This document shows positions 17,301 to 26,251 of a stretch of 64,000 bases of DNA, piece after piece. The DNA lies in NCBI GenBank assembly GCA_016872155.1, contig VHBB01000003.1, positions 1 through 64,000 on the forward strand. Direction: 5' to 3'. The position numbers were made by a program, and so were the translations under genes. The notes under the pieces were generated by a model. The model saw only the letters and a program-made list of their open reading frames with translations, did not search any database and was not told the origin of the DNA. Position 1 is the first letter of the stretch, and each line of letters starts with the position of its first letter. The stretch comes from Sphingomonadales bacterium (GTDB taxonomy: Bacteria > Bacteroidota > Bacteroidia > Chitinophagales > Chitinophagaceae).

Positions 17301-19563
17301 TGGTCAGAATACATCTACGCTGCAGAGTCCCTTACATTTTTATGCATCAGCAGGAACGTATACCATTACGCTCACGGTTACGACGAGCAATGGCTGTGTG
17401 AGTGTTAATGCCGTTACTCCGTTGGTGGTGCACCCCAAGCCCAGAGCCGGGTATATAATTCCTGAAGTCTGCCTGAGTGACACCTATGCGCAGTTTACCG
17501 ACACCAGCTCTGTAGCTAGTCCCTCTACCATTACTGCCTGGCAGTGGAATTTTGGTAATCAAAATGCTTCTCCGCCGGGCAACCCGAACACCGCTACCTT
17601 GCAAAATCCACAACATAGCTACACGGCTGTTGGCACCTATACCGTTACTTTAATTTCTACTAGTAGTGATGGATGCAGGGATACCATTATTCAACAACTT
17701 ACAGTAAACGGAAGTTTTCCGGTAGCCAGTTTTTCAGTTAATAACCCTACCACGCTTTGTGCTAATGATTCAGTTCGCATTACCAATAACTCAACGGTAC
17801 TTCCGGGCGTTATTACTAAAGTAGAGATCTGGTGGGATAATATTGGTGCTCCCGCTACTGTTTTTGTAGACGATAATCCGTTTTTTGGTAAGGTGTATAG
17901 TTATCGTTATCCGAATTTTCAATCGCCACTTACAAAGACGTATCAAATAAAATTCAGGGCTTATTCGGGCGGCGTTTGTATGCGAGAGGTTACGCAAACG
18001 ATTACGGTCAATGCGGCCCCCAAAGTACAATTCAATTCTATACCCAATATTTGCTTCGATGCGCCTGCCTACCAAATTACACAAGCATCCGAGATCGGTA
18101 ATGTGCCGGGGTCGGGTGTATTTTCAGGAAGCGGTGTTACCGCCGCCGGGGTATTTAGTCCTACACAAGTAGGGGCGGGCACGTTTAGCATTTCTTATCT
18201 CTTTACTTCTACTACCGGCGGATGCAAAGATAGCCTTACGCAAACGATCAAGGTATGGGAGCGAGCCATTGCTGACTTTACGGTTACGGCTGAACCTTTT
18301 TGCGAGAGACAACCTATTACTTTTACTTCTAATTCATCATCATCAGAAGGTACGCTTACCACCTGGAATTGGGACTTTGCAGATGGGGCAGGAGTGTTCA
18401 CCGCTACCTCAGCAGCAGCACTTACGCGTACCTATGTCACTTTTGGTACGTTTAATGTAAAGCTGAATGTGGTAACCAGCAACAATTGCGTAAGTGCCGA
18501 TAAAATTATTCCGGTGGTGGTAAAACCCTTGGCTCGTCCTAATTTTAGTTTCCCCGCCGTTAGTTGTCTGCCAAATGCCAATGTTGAATTTACCAACCTA
18601 TCAACCGTTCCCAACGCTGCTCCGAGTACGCTGACCTATCTATGGAATTTTGACGATCCGCCCAGCGGAACGGTCAACACTTCTACGGCCACCGATCCTT
18701 CGCATGTATATGTAAACCTTGGGCCCTACAATGTTAAGTTAACAGCAACGACATTGGATGGTTGTATACACGATACGACCATTGTGCTCAATACCATACA
18801 TCCGCAACCGATCGCTTCTTTTACGACTGATGCTATAGATGTTTGTATCGGAGCGCCTTTTTTGTTTACCAGCACTAGCGATCCGGCGGATGGTACTATA
18901 CAATCTTATAGTTGGGATATGGCCGATGGTGCAACGCGAACACTGGGTAGTTTTTCGTATACCTATGCCGATACGGGCACCTATACGGTAAGCCATTTTA
19001 TAATAAATAGTTTTGGTTGTAAGAGCACGATCGCTACAAAGACCATCTATGTAAATGGATATCCCGATGCCGATGCTGGTCCCGATAAATTAATGCTCGA
19101 AGGCGGTCAAGTACAACTAACCCCTCCTAATAATTACCCCATGCCGGTCAGCTTTGCATGGACACCTCCCACCTATTTGGATGATCCCACTCGAATAGAC
19201 CCCACAGCGCGCCCCCCAGATGATATTACCTATTTACTGACTGTTACTAGTAACAAAGGATGCAGTGATACCAGCAGTGTTTTTATTAGGGTATTGAAAG
19301 ATCCGCCGGTGCCTAATATTTTCTCTCCCAATGGTGATGGGGTGCATGACACATGGATTATCCCTTATCTGGATAGTTATCCGGGCTGTACGGTCGAGGT
19401 TGTAAACCGCTATGGAAACCTGGTGTTCCGTTCGGTCGGCTATGCCACACCCTGGGATGGAAAGGTAAAAGGTAAGGATGTACCGGTGGGTACCTATTAC
19501 TTCGTGATCGATCCTAAGAACGGCCGCAAAAAGAAAGCGGGCTATGTAGACATAATTAGATAA
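14314..19563 (+). CDS. Giant PKD-repeat surface protein with type B T9SS sorting domain
   Basis: A 1749-residue secreted, adhesin-like protein. Order of parts: signal peptide ending near HAQ (residue 25); an IgGFc-binding-like N-terminal domain (about 26-460, GREFWVAYSYH...); a first PKD domain near 583-660; three similar SprB-like repeats of about 95 residues (near 665, 762 and 859, each opening with ATI.G); then PKD or PKD-like domains near 952, 1042, 1134, 1316, 1406 and 1497; an Ig-like segment near 1582; and the gliding-motility-associated C-terminal domain from about 1663 (PNIFSPNGDGVHDTW...WDGKVKGKDVPVGTYYFVI). That last domain is the type B signal for export by the type IX secretion system and surface attachment. 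A PorP/SprF gene follows 3 bases later. Its binding target is unknown. Confidence 0.92.
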   Translation: MRSFCSRKSFFLMLLCCFTLGIHAQDFSNRGREFWVAYSYHVGMVNAGGAPAMTLYLTSPVATTYTVEAFGAAGPPISTGNINANQVIPVIIPNTFFINVNGLAPAGRAIRVTAAEPIALYSFITRSSASAATLCLPTNVLGREYVASSFTQVSNEANACSYITIVGVEDNTNVDITVTAATRGNWAAGSTNRITLNKGDVYQVLGTTTGSNGVDLSGSKIVSVASGTSSCKRIAVFSGSGKLGIAAGGCNNPSADNLYQQLYPVSTWGKRFLTAPSSGRPFNYYRVYRKSSSTALSVNGVAVAPTSFTNDYYQFYNNTLNLIESNEPVAVAQYFPSQSCPAGAGGNPNPYDPEMIILSPLEQNIKDVTLQNSPLTNNTITHQHYIQVIMPNTGTAISSFRFDGNPVTAASWIPHSQDNTYSYLYLNNVTVGNHRISSDSGFVALAYGYGATESYGYSAGANVKDLYQYLSVTSNGVLTPTPRSCVNTPIKFGITFPYEPPQIRWVFGSALNAIGIANTTLPNPTYTSTSVVQGRTLYYYELPSLYNISTTGVYPITVFAVNNGPDGCGGEQEIKYDLTIDPKPQASFTYSGSCLNSPITFTDNSAAGNSPITAYSWSFGDNNTSTQFNPTYTYSTAGTYSVSYSISNNIGCISEPFVLPINVVAPPTATITGGGLTCINSPLSPQVTFTGSGGTAPYIFQYTINGTGPLSATTLSSTNSVTISAPTNQLGIFSYTISSVTESGAGACSQVQTGTVTVTINTNPSATITGTTEVCKGTAFPPVTFTGSDGTPPYTFTYNINGGPSLVASTLSSSSSTALLISTVTPGTYTYNLTGVVDVNNTVCSGSPTGSATVIVNDLPTATISGTTSVCLSATEPQISFTGANGTAPYTFFYTINGAGTLSVTSNGNTATVPVPTTTAGTFTYTLQSVRDASVTACTQPQSGTAVVTVWPRPQAAYTTSSPVCQAGVISFTDQSIANVGTVTGWLWNFGDPLSGGQNTSTLQSPLHFYASAGTYTITLTVTTSNGCVSVNAVTPLVVHPKPRAGYIIPEVCLSDTYAQFTDTSSVASPSTITAWQWNFGNQNASPPGNPNTATLQNPQHSYTAVGTYTVTLISTSSDGCRDTIIQQLTVNGSFPVASFSVNNPTTLCANDSVRITNNSTVLPGVITKVEIWWDNIGAPATVFVDDNPFFGKVYSYRYPNFQSPLTKTYQIKFRAYSGGVCMREVTQTITVNAAPKVQFNSIPNICFDAPAYQITQASEIGNVPGSGVFSGSGVTAAGVFSPTQVGAGTFSISYLFTSTTGGCKDSLTQTIKVWERAIADFTVTAEPFCERQPITFTSNSSSSEGTLTTWNWDFADGAGVFTATSAAALTRTYVTFGTFNVKLNVVTSNNCVSADKIIPVVVKPLARPNFSFPAVSCLPNANVEFTNLSTVPNAAPSTLTYLWNFDDPPSGTVNTSTATDPSHVYVNLGPYNVKLTATTLDGCIHDTTIVLNTIHPQPIASFTTDAIDVCIGAPFLFTSTSDPADGTIQSYSWDMADGATRTLGSFSYTYADTGTYTVSHFIINSFGCKSTIATKTIYVNGYPDADAGPDKLMLEGGQVQLTPPNNYPMPVSFAWTPPTYLDDPTRIDPTARPPDDITYLLTVTSNKGCSDTSSVFIRVLKDPPVPNIFSPNGDGVHDTWIIPYLDSYPGCTVEVVNRYGNLVFRSVGYATPWDGKVKGKDVPVGTYYFVIDPKNGRKKKAGYVDIIR
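16308..17165 (+). repeat. Three tandem SprB-like repeats inside the PKD protein
   Basis: Three consecutive protein repeats of about 95 residues, each starting with P[ST]ATI.G, a Cys eight or so residues later, then P.[VI][ST]FTG..GT.PY.F.Y.ING and a closing Cys before TVTV or AVVTV. They begin near 16308, 16600 and 16890. The repeats are diverged at DNA level, so this is protein-level tandem duplication rather than a recent DNA repeat. Confidence 0.75.
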
Positions 19564-19566
19564 CAC

Positions 19567-20646
19567 ATGAACAGACGTTTTTTACATAGCTGTTTCTTAG
19601 TTGGTTTAATGAGCCTTGCGTTGTTAGTTGGCGGGCTGCAATTACAAGCACAACAGCGTCCTCATTATACGCAGTATGTGATCAATCCTTTTATCATCAA
19701 TCCGGCCATTGCCGGTATCGATAACTACGGAGATCTTAAGATATCCGGAAGAGACCAGTGGACCGGACTTACCGGCGCACCCCGTACCACATATCTAACA
19801 CTGCATGCACCGATCGGTAAAAACGATTACAGAACCTCGTCTACCTCGTTTGGTGTACCCGGAAACAACCCCCGTGGCAGAGCCTATTGGGAGAACTACA
19901 CCGCGGCCGAACCGCATCATGGGGCCGGTGTGAGCATCATCAACGACAGAACCGGTAGCTTTAATTTTTTGTCGGCCAGTGCCAGCTATGCCTATCATAT
20001 TGGATTAAACCCCACCACCAATCTTTCTGCCGGACTCTCGGCCGGTATTACCACTGTTCGTATCGATAGAACCAATCACGATTTTACCGGGTTTGGTGAT
20101 GCTTCTGATCCCGCGTTTGGATCTGTTACCACCGGAGAGCTTCGCAAGTTGCGCCCCCAAATGGCAGCCGGGCTATGGCTGTACTCGCGTAATTATTTTG
20201 TGGGATTGGCCGCACAAAATGTAATACCGCAAACACTCAGTTTTGTAGATGATAACCCATCGATCTTACAAAAGAGCAAACTGATCCCACATCTCTTTTT
20301 AACGGCCGGGTATCGATTTATGATAGGCGAAGATTTTAATGTAACGCCTTCGATCATGACCAAATACATTCAGGGAAGCGCCACGGCCGCCATGGGTATA
20401 CAGCCCGAAGTGAACCTTAAGGTTCAGTACAGAGATGCACTTTGGCTGGGCGGAAGTTATCGCTATCAAGATGGGTTTGCCGGTATGCTGGGCCTTAATG
20501 TAAGTAATGCCGTAACGATCAGCTACGCCTTCGAAAAATCGTTTAGCACCAATATTCTTCGCGACTTTAATACGGGCACCCACGAACTTGTTATTGGGTT
20601 CTTGCTCGGCAATAAGTACAGCGAAGCCTGTCCGCGCTGCTACTAA
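19567..20646 (+). CDS. PorP/SprF family outer-membrane protein
   Basis: A 359-residue beta-barrel protein of the PorP/SprF family, which partners surface proteins exported by T9SS and is needed for their secretion or attachment. A signal peptide (cleaved near LQAQ) is followed by the family hallmark QRPHYTQYVINPFIINPAIAG, and alternating aromatic or hydrophobic strands fill the rest. It starts 3 bases after the large PKD protein, a usual substrate-partner arrangement for type B substrates. It probably shares the same transcript. Confidence 0.92.
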   Translation: MNRRFLHSCFLVGLMSLALLVGGLQLQAQQRPHYTQYVINPFIINPAIAGIDNYGDLKISGRDQWTGLTGAPRTTYLTLHAPIGKNDYRTSSTSFGVPGNNPRGRAYWENYTAAEPHHGAGVSIINDRTGSFNFLSASASYAYHIGLNPTTNLSAGLSAGITTVRIDRTNHDFTGFGDASDPAFGSVTTGELRKLRPQMAAGLWLYSRNYFVGLAAQNVIPQTLSFVDDNPSILQKSKLIPHLFLTAGYRFMIGEDFNVTPSIMTKYIQGSATAAMGIQPEVNLKVQYRDALWLGGSYRYQDGFAGMLGLNVSNAVTISYAFEKSFSTNILRDFNTGTHELVIGFLLGNKYSEACPRCY

Positions 20647-20660
20647 GCGTTCACTTTTCT

Positions 20661-21038
20661 CTATAAGGCCGCTACGATCTTTTTTAATTCACTCAACTCT
20701 TCTGCACTAGCACGGTAATAAGACGAGCGTAAGGCTTGTAGTGCCAGTTGCACCGGAGAGCCCTCGAACAAATGTCCGATCAATCGGTTAGTCTGTTGCT
20801 CGCGCAAGGCGCCACGATCGATGCGCGATCTGTACATATGTTTTCTGCCATTTTCGATTCTACTGACCATTCCTTTGTCGAACATAAGCTGTAGTAACTT
20901 AAGGGTGGTCGTGTAGCCCGTTTGTTTGTAGGCCGATAATTGTTGATGCACATCTTTTACAGAAGCCTCTTCTCGCTCCCAAAGAACGCTGAGAATTTCA
21001 AGTTCTCCTTCGGTGGGCTTATGAATTTTTGCATACAT
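20661..21038 (-). CDS. BlaI/MecI-family winged-helix repressor (orphan)
   Basis: A 125-residue protein of the BlaI/MecI/CopY family: an N-terminal winged helix (about 1-75, PTEGELEILSVLWE, TTTLKLLQLMFDKGMV) and a helical dimerisation tail. Such repressors bind short palindromes, and partners of the BlaR1 type normally inactivate them. No BlaR1 metalloprotease gene or beta-lactamase gene lies beside it. A perfect 7-2-7 palindrome lies over its own putative promoter 40-55 bases upstream, so autoregulation is likely. Other targets, and the inducing signal, cannot be seen. Confidence 0.88.
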   Translation of the reverse strand: MYAKIHKPTEGELEILSVLWEREEASVKDVHQQLSAYKQTGYTTTLKLLQLMFDKGMVSRIENGRKHMYRSRIDRGALREQQTNRLIGHLFEGSPVQLALQALRSSYYRASAEELSELKKIVAAL

Positions 21039-21071
21039 GGGGTAGGGTTTCAGTGTTTGTATGGATGGGGC

Positions 21072-21079
21072 TAAATCTA
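21072..21079 (-). promoter_or_regulatory. Probable -7 element of the BlaI-family gene
   Basis: On the minus strand TAGATTTA is a one-mismatch TAnnTTTG. It overlaps the palindromic operator by two bases, so repressor binding would block the promoter. Confidence 0.5.
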
Positions 21080-21093
21080 CGAATCAATTCGTA
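21078..21093. promoter_or_regulatory. Palindromic operator upstream of the BlaI-family gene
   Basis: TACGAATCAATTCGTA is a perfect inverted repeat with 7-base arms and a 2-base centre, the size and form expected for BlaI/MecI-type operators (known examples carry TACA...TGTA arms). It overlaps the probable promoter of the adjacent repressor gene. Confidence 0.7.
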
Positions 21094-21103
21094 TTCTTAG
21101 CCC

Positions 21104-21133
21104 AAAAAAAAGCCCCGCTGTAGAAACAGCGGG
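21104..21133 (-). terminator. Intrinsic terminator after the membrane pyrophosphatase gene
   Basis: Read on the minus strand: a perfect 8-bp stem CCCGCTGT/ACAGCGGG with a 4-base loop, followed by GC and a run of eight T. It lies 20 bases after the hppA stop and separates it from the BlaI-family gene. Confidence 0.92.
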
Positions 21134-21152
21134 ACAATTGTAATGGTTATGA

Positions 21153-23402
21153 TTAGCAATTTGGGGCTTTCTCTGCATTGACCGCTTCTTGCCAATGAAG
21201 ATAATTGCCGGGGTAGTCATTTAACATTCCACCGGGCTGTGAGACAGGCGGTGGAGGAGGTGGTATTTTTTCGCTTTCCAACTGCGCCAGTGTGGGAGCG
21301 ATAACTAAAGATACGATAGACATCAATTTAATCAAAATATTCATCGAAGGGCCTGAGGTGTCTTTAAAGGGATCTCCCACGGTATCTCCGGTTACAGAGG
21401 CCTTATGGGGTTCCGATTTTTTATAATAGGTCTCTCCGTTAATCTCGACTCCTTTTTCGAACGACTTCTTGGCATTGTCCCAAGCACCGCCTGCATTGTT
21501 TTGGAACATACCCATGAGCACACCACTCACCGTGGCGCCGGCTAAAAATCCTCCCAATGCCTCGGGGCCGAGTATAAATCCAACCAGTAGCGGAGAGACG
21601 ATCGTAATGGCTCCGGGCAACATCATCTTTTTAATGGAGGCCTGGGTAGAAATGGCTACACACTTATCGTATTCGGGTTTGCCGGTTCCTTCCATAATAC
21701 CAGGGATGGTACGAAACTGACGACGCACTTCTTCTACCATGCTCATGGCGGCTTCTCCTACGGCACGAATAGCGAGAGAAGAGAACAGCAGCGGAATCAT
21801 TCCTCCTACAAAAAGGGCAGCCAGTACATCGGCCTTGTAAATATCAATGTGTTGATTATTGGGCATGGCCACGCCAACGAAAGCCGCGAATAAAGCAAGG
21901 GCAGTTAGGGCGGCAGAGGCAATGGCAAATCCTTTTCCGGTGGCAGCAGTCGTGTTACCGACGGCGTCGAGTACATCGGTTTTTTCGCGTACTTCTTTGG
22001 GCAGCTCGCTCATTTCTGCAATACCGCCCGCGTTATCGGCAATAGGACCAAAGGCATCAATGGCCAACTGCATTGCCGTGGTGGCCATCATACCGGCTGC
22101 GGCAATAGCCACCCCATAGAGACCGGCAAATTGATACGAGCCATAGATACCACCGGCCAACACCAAAATGGGTAAGAAGGTAGATTCCATTCCAACGGCT
22201 AGTCCACCGATTACATTGGTAGCATGACCTGTAGAAGATTGACGAATAATAGAGAGCACAGGGCGTTTACCCATGGCAGTATAGTATTCGGTAATAATGC
22301 TCATAAGCGCTCCAACCAGCAGACCTACGCCAATGGCGCCGAGCACCCCCCATTTAGTAAAGATCACACCGCGAAGCTCCATCGCCTCGGGCAATATAAA
22401 ATAGACAAGGGCAGCAGAGGCAATGGCGGTCAACACGATCGATCCCCAGTTACCCATGTTGAGCGCTTTTTGTACCGTATCGGTACTAATGCCGGCTTGC
22501 TCGCTAATGCTCACAAACCAAGTACCTACAATAGAAAAAAGAATTCCCACACCTGCAATAAGCATAGGAAGTACAATGGGGGCGTATCCGCCCAAGATAT
22601 CTTGTCCGAATACAACGGTCGTTTGCTGGCCCAGTACGATGGTGGCAAGCACGGTGGCCACATACGAACCAAAAAGATCGGCGCCCATACCGGCCACATC
22701 ACCCACATTATCGCCCACATTATCGGCAATGGTGGCAGGGTTGCGAGGATCGTCTTCGGGAATACCGGCCTCAACTTTACCGACCAGGTCGGCGCCCACA
22801 TCGGCGGCTTTAGTATAGATACCGCCACCTACACGAGCAAAAAGAGCAATCGATTCGGCACCCAGCGAAAACCCGGTAAGTACTTCGATGGTCTTGATCA
22901 TCTCATCGGAATTAACCGGAGCACCGGGCGCAAAAACTTGTTTTAAGATAATATAGAGTCCGCCTAAACCGAGCACGGCCAATCCCGATACACCCAGCCC
23001 CATAACGGCTCCTCCGGTAAACGAAACATTGAGGGCTTTACTAAGGCTGGTGCGGGCCGCTTGTGCAGTTCTTACGTTGGCCAGGGTTGCGATCTTCATT
23101 CCAATATAACCCGCCGTGGCGCTAAAGACCGCGCCTACTACGAAAGAAACGGCGATCATCCAATGGGAGTGAGGGTTAGAGCTAGACATCAGCGCGAGCA
23201 ACATACCCACGACCACTACAAAATAGCCCAGGATCTTCCACTCGGCCTTTAAAAAGGCCATGGCCCCTTCGGCAATGTAGGTGCTGATCTCTTTCATACG
23301 ATCGGTGCCGGCGTCTTGCTTGGCAACCCAATTAAACTTAACCAGGGTGTAAAGGAGTCCGATAACACCGGACAGGGGAACCAGATAAATTAGCTTGTCC
23401 AT
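21153..23402 (-). CDS. hppA: Membrane-bound ion-translocating pyrophosphatase, K+-dependent type
   Basis: Hydrolyses pyrophosphate and pumps H+ or Na+ across the inner membrane. The 749-residue protein has about 16 hydrophobic helices and the diagnostic catalytic segments [20 protein letters not shown] and [30 protein letters not shown] carries Ala where K+-independent enzymes have Lys, so the enzyme should be K+-dependent; the pumped ion is not certain. Unusual is a Pro-rich, probably soluble C-terminal tail of about 40 residues ([15 protein letters not shown] ... ending in Cys). It is a single gene with a terminator and a probable promoter (23470-23477). Confidence 0.95.
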   Translation of the reverse strand: MDKLIYLVPLSGVIGLLYTLVKFNWVAKQDAGTDRMKEISTYIAEGAMAFLKAEWKILGYFVVVVGMLLALMSSSNPHSHWMIAVSFVVGAVFSATAGYIGMKIATLANVRTAQAARTSLSKALNVSFTGGAVMGLGVSGLAVLGLGGLYIILKQVFAPGAPVNSDEMIKTIEVLTGFSLGAESIALFARVGGGIYTKAADVGADLVGKVEAGIPEDDPRNPATIADNVGDNVGDVAGMGADLFGSYVATVLATIVLGQQTTVVFGQDILGGYAPIVLPMLIAGVGILFSIVGTWFVSISEQAGISTDTVQKALNMGNWGSIVLTAIASAALVYFILPEAMELRGVIFTKWGVLGAIGVGLLVGALMSIITEYYTAMGKRPVLSIIRQSSTGHATNVIGGLAVGMESTFLPILVLAGGIYGSYQFAGLYGVAIAAAGMMATTAMQLAIDAFGPIADNAGGIAEMSELPKEVREKTDVLDAVGNTTAATGKGFAIASAALTALALFAAFVGVAMPNNQHIDIYKADVLAALFVGGMIPLLFSSLAIRAVGEAAMSMVEEVRRQFRTIPGIMEGTGKPEYDKCVAISTQASIKKMMLPGAITIVSPLLVGFILGPEALGGFLAGATVSGVLMGMFQNNAGGAWDNAKKSFEKGVEINGETYYKKSEPHKASVTGDTVGDPFKDTSGPSMNILIKLMSIVSLVIAPTLAQLESEKIPPPPPPVSQPGGMLNDYPGNYLHWQEAVNAEKAPNC

Positions 23403-23469
23403 AATTGTATTTTCTGCAGTTCAGTTTTTGACAGAAATAGCCCCTAAAATAGGGGGGTTGTTCGGGCGG

Positions 23470-23477
23470 TAAAGATA
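23470..23477 (-). promoter_or_regulatory. Probable -7 element for hppA
   Basis: TATCTTTA on the minus strand (one mismatch to TAnnTTTG) lies 67 bases before the hppA ATG. The predicted leader contains a small CCCCTA/TAGGGG hairpin. Confidence 0.45.
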
Positions 23478-23492
23478 GGGGGTCAGCGCCTA

Positions 23493-24998
23493 TTAATCAA
23501 GGGCTAACCAGGCACCTCCCAGGTGGTCTATAAGGTCGCTTGGCAGTAGGGCCGGCTCCGATACCGAACGGGCGGCCAAATTGCCTGCCAACCCGTGTAA
23601 ATAAACTCCCAAACGTACGGCCTGCTGTGTAGGTAATCGTTGCGCCAAAAGTCCGGTAAGGATGCCGGTTAGCACATCGCCCATACCCCCGGTGGCCATG
23701 CCGGGATTGCCACTGCCATTAAAGAAAACGGTACCGTCCGGACAAACGATCTGGGTGTGATGTCCTTTTATGACCAAATAAACTTGATGCCGGGTCGCTT
23801 TATCGATAGCCTTATGCAGGCGTTCAACATCGTTAGCACTGTTGCCGAAGAGTCGTGCAAATTCTTTGGGATGCGGGGTCAGCACACTGCTGTTCGGTAT
23901 CCGGTCAATTAAAGAGGGCCGCATCGCCAGACAGTTTAAGGCATCGGCGTCTAGCACCAGGGGTTGCGTAGAAGAGGACAGTAGCTTTTCCAGAAGGGCC
24001 AACACGTTGGGGTGCGTACCCATGCCAGGGCCAATGCCAATGGCACTATAGACAGAGAGGTCATCGGGAAAACGACTAATGTGATCTTGTTGATCGTCTA
24101 CTATACACATCGCCTCTGGAACGGCGGTCTGTAGAATGATAGTTCCCGCACTGGGAACCTGGCAGCTGAGTAAGCCCAAGCCCGATCGTAAGGCGCCTTT
24201 GGCGGCCAGCACCGCTGCACCCATTTTGCCGAGTTGACCGCATAATAAAAGTGCATGACCAAAATTTCCTTTGTGCGCATGGCGAGCGCGTTGAGGACGC
24301 AGGGTCTTGATGTCTTCTAGTAACTGTAAATAGTAGGGGGTATCGGTATGGGTATAGAAACCCGGGTGCAGGCCAATAGAAAGCAAATGCACTTGCCCCA
24401 AATAAGGTTCGTTTTCGTCTAGCAACATGGCTAGCTTATACGATTGTAAACAAAGGGTATGAGTGGCCCTCACCACCGGATACAAAACAGATGAGCCATC
24501 GGCCAGTAGTCCGCTCGGCAGATCAATTGAAATACAAGTGCATCTCGATTGATTGATCGTTTCTACCATAGCGGCGCTAAGAGATTCGAGTCCGCGATTA
24601 AGCCCCGATCCGTACAAGGCATCGATTACCATACTGCTTTCGGGCAGACTTGGTAATTGATCGGGCTGTTGTACAAAGCGAATGGTTACTTGCGGATATC
24701 GATGAAGGCGAGACAGATTTAATTGAAAATCGGGGGTGCCCAACGAACCAAATTCAAGTACGTATACCTGAATCGATTTACCCTGATGGGCTAACAGACG
24801 AGCAATGGCAAGACCGTCCCCTCCGTTATTGCCCTTGCCACAGCATACGACAAATTCGTTTTGCTCGGGGTACTGCGCCACGATCCACGCAAAACAACGG
24901 TGAGCCGCACGCTCCATGAGCTGTTCGGAGCTGATCGGCTCTTCTCGAAGGGTATATTCATCCCAAGCCCTGATCTGATCGGCACTAAAGATCTTCAT
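23493..24998 (-). CDS. nnr: Bifunctional NAD(P)H-hydrate epimerase / ADP-dependent dehydratase
   Basis: Repairs NAD(P)HX, the hydrated damage product of NADH and NADPH. The 501-residue protein fuses two domains. The N-terminal YjeF_N epimerase (about 1-215) has FVVCCGKGNNGGDGLAIARLL, and the C-terminal ribokinase-like dehydratase (about 225-501) has LVLDADALN, LTPHPKEFARL, VIKGHHT and GNPGMATGGMGDVLTG, the nucleotide-binding and catalytic Asp segment. Length matches other bifunctional Nnr proteins. It stands alone between hppA and the serine hydrolase, transcribed in the same direction as both. Confidence 0.95.
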   Translation of the reverse strand: MKIFSADQIRAWDEYTLREEPISSEQLMERAAHRCFAWIVAQYPEQNEFVVCCGKGNNGGDGLAIARLLAHQGKSIQVYVLEFGSLGTPDFQLNLSRLHRYPQVTIRFVQQPDQLPSLPESSMVIDALYGSGLNRGLESLSAAMVETINQSRCTCISIDLPSGLLADGSSVLYPVVRATHTLCLQSYKLAMLLDENEPYLGQVHLLSIGLHPGFYTHTDTPYYLQLLEDIKTLRPQRARHAHKGNFGHALLLCGQLGKMGAAVLAAKGALRSGLGLLSCQVPSAGTIILQTAVPEAMCIVDDQQDHISRFPDDLSVYSAIGIGPGMGTHPNVLALLEKLLSSSTQPLVLDADALNCLAMRPSLIDRIPNSSVLTPHPKEFARLFGNSANDVERLHKAIDKATRHQVYLVIKGHHTQIVCPDGTVFFNGSGNPGMATGGMGDVLTGILTGLLAQRLPTQQAVRLGVYLHGLAGNLAARSVSEPALLPSDLIDHLGGAWLALD

Positions 24999-25065
24999 AA
25001 ATCGAAAGTTCTGTATTTAATTTGAAAGCAACAATGAGTAGAACGGCTTATCGCTTTAAGAAAGG

Positions 25066-26244
25066 CTACAGATCTTCTTCTCGCTCATCTTGGTTGTAGT
25101 AATTGCCAAATAGATCGTAGCTGTGATGGGCGGCCGAATAGATACCTCGGTTAAAGCGATTGCCCAAAATGATAATCACTACTTTTTCTTCGACCAATCG
25201 GGTAAAGACGGCATTGTTGCCATGCCATCTTCCAAAGTGATAAATAACTTTTTTTCCATTGGGCAAGAACTCCAATCGAAATCCCAGTCCGTAGTGATGG
25301 GTGCCGGGTCTTTCAAAGCTGTACCCCTGAAACGCTTGTTGCAAAAGAGTTGTATCGATTAGCTGATCGGTATAGAGCGCCTGATCCCAAACCAAGAGGT
25401 CTTGGGGTGTGCTATAGATATTTTTATCGCCATAGGTTAGATCGAGATAATCAAGCGGCCAAGGTTTACCATTGGGTTGGTAAGAAGCCACCGCGCGTTT
25501 GGCATGTTGTGGCTGGTAGACGAACGTGTTTTTCATGCCCAGCCGTTTAAATAAATGCTGGTGCAGATAGTCGGGATACGTTTTGGAACTGATCTTTTCT
25601 ATCAGCAGTGCCAGCAAAATATAATTGGTATTGCAGTACTCGAACCGTCGGTTGGGAGCCGCATGACGAATGGGCTTTTCTGCGATCATTACATTCAATA
25701 CATCTTGGTTGGTGGCCATGCGCTCTTTATTCCAAGAAGAGGCCTCCATAAAGTAGAGATAGTTAGGAAGACCACTGCGATGCGAAAGCAGATCGCGAAC
25801 CGTAATGCCAGGGTAGGGAAGGGTCGGAAAAAATTTTGAGATCGTATCTGTTAGTGAAAGATGGCCTTGTTGGATTAACTGCAGCGTGGCAATGGCCGTA
25901 AAGGGTTTGCTGGTAGAGGCAATGTGCAACGGGCTGCCGGCCGTAAGGGGGCGGGTGCGCTCCGGAAGATCCTCGTAGCCCCTGTATTGCTCGTAGATGA
26001 TCGTACCCCCTTTGGCCACCAAAATTCCTCCGTTAAAATTTCGGTAGGGACCCAGCAGGGTGCTATCAAAGTAGGCCGTTAACAGGGTTTGATAGTGGGC
26101 TTTTTCGTTTTCCGAGAGTGACTGTGGAGTAGGGGCCTTGTAGTTGCTTACCGTTTCTTTTGAGCGTTGCAATAACTCACAAGACAAACAACCATTCATT
26201 AGTGTCAGGAAGAGAAAAAGATGGTATACCGTGTAGTTTTTCAA
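25066..26244 (-). CDS. Serine hydrolase, class C beta-lactamase / DD-peptidase fold
   Basis: A 392-residue envelope protein. The hydrophobic N-terminus ends in LMNGC, a weak lipobox, so it may be a lipoprotein. The serine beta-lactamase-like fold is shown by the SxxK motif STSK in HIASTSKPFTA (about residue 110), a YxN-type motif YCNTNY near 203, and the family segment LLSHRSGLPNY. Members include DD-peptidases, esterases and D-aminopeptidases. Nothing points to true antibiotic resistance, and the BlaI gene is 4 kb away behind two other genes. It is divergent from serA, and each gene has its own -7 element in the shared gap. Confidence 0.88.
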   Translation of the reverse strand: MKNYTVYHLFLFLTLMNGCLSCELLQRSKETVSNYKAPTPQSLSENEKAHYQTLLTAYFDSTLLGPYRNFNGGILVAKGGTIIYEQYRGYEDLPERTRPLTAGSPLHIASTSKPFTAIATLQLIQQGHLSLTDTISKFFPTLPYPGITVRDLLSHRSGLPNYLYFMEASSWNKERMATNQDVLNVMIAEKPIRHAAPNRRFEYCNTNYILLALLIEKISSKTYPDYLHQHLFKRLGMKNTFVYQPQHAKRAVASYQPNGKPWPLDYLDLTYGDKNIYSTPQDLLVWDQALYTDQLIDTTLLQQAFQGYSFERPGTHHYGLGFRLEFLPNGKKVIYHFGRWHGNNAVFTRLVEEKVVIIILGNRFNRGIYSAAHHSYDLFGNYYNQDEREEDL

Positions 26245-26251
26245 GGGTGCC

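Noticed and set aside
22224-22946. Long plus-strand open frame (240 codons) inside hppA
   Set aside because: It is antisense to the conserved pyrophosphatase core, has low-complexity composition and no promoter or family motif. It is a shadow of the strong hppA codon pattern.
23404-23460. CCCCTA/TAGGGG hairpin upstream of hppA as a riboswitch or terminator
   Set aside because: Only 6 bp with a 3-base loop and no following T run; no riboswitch core is recognisable.
25066-26244. Serine hydrolase as a beta-lactamase controlled by the BlaI-family repressor
   Set aside because: The genes are separated by two others, no operator is seen upstream of the hydrolase, and the motifs fit DD-peptidase or esterase relatives equally well.
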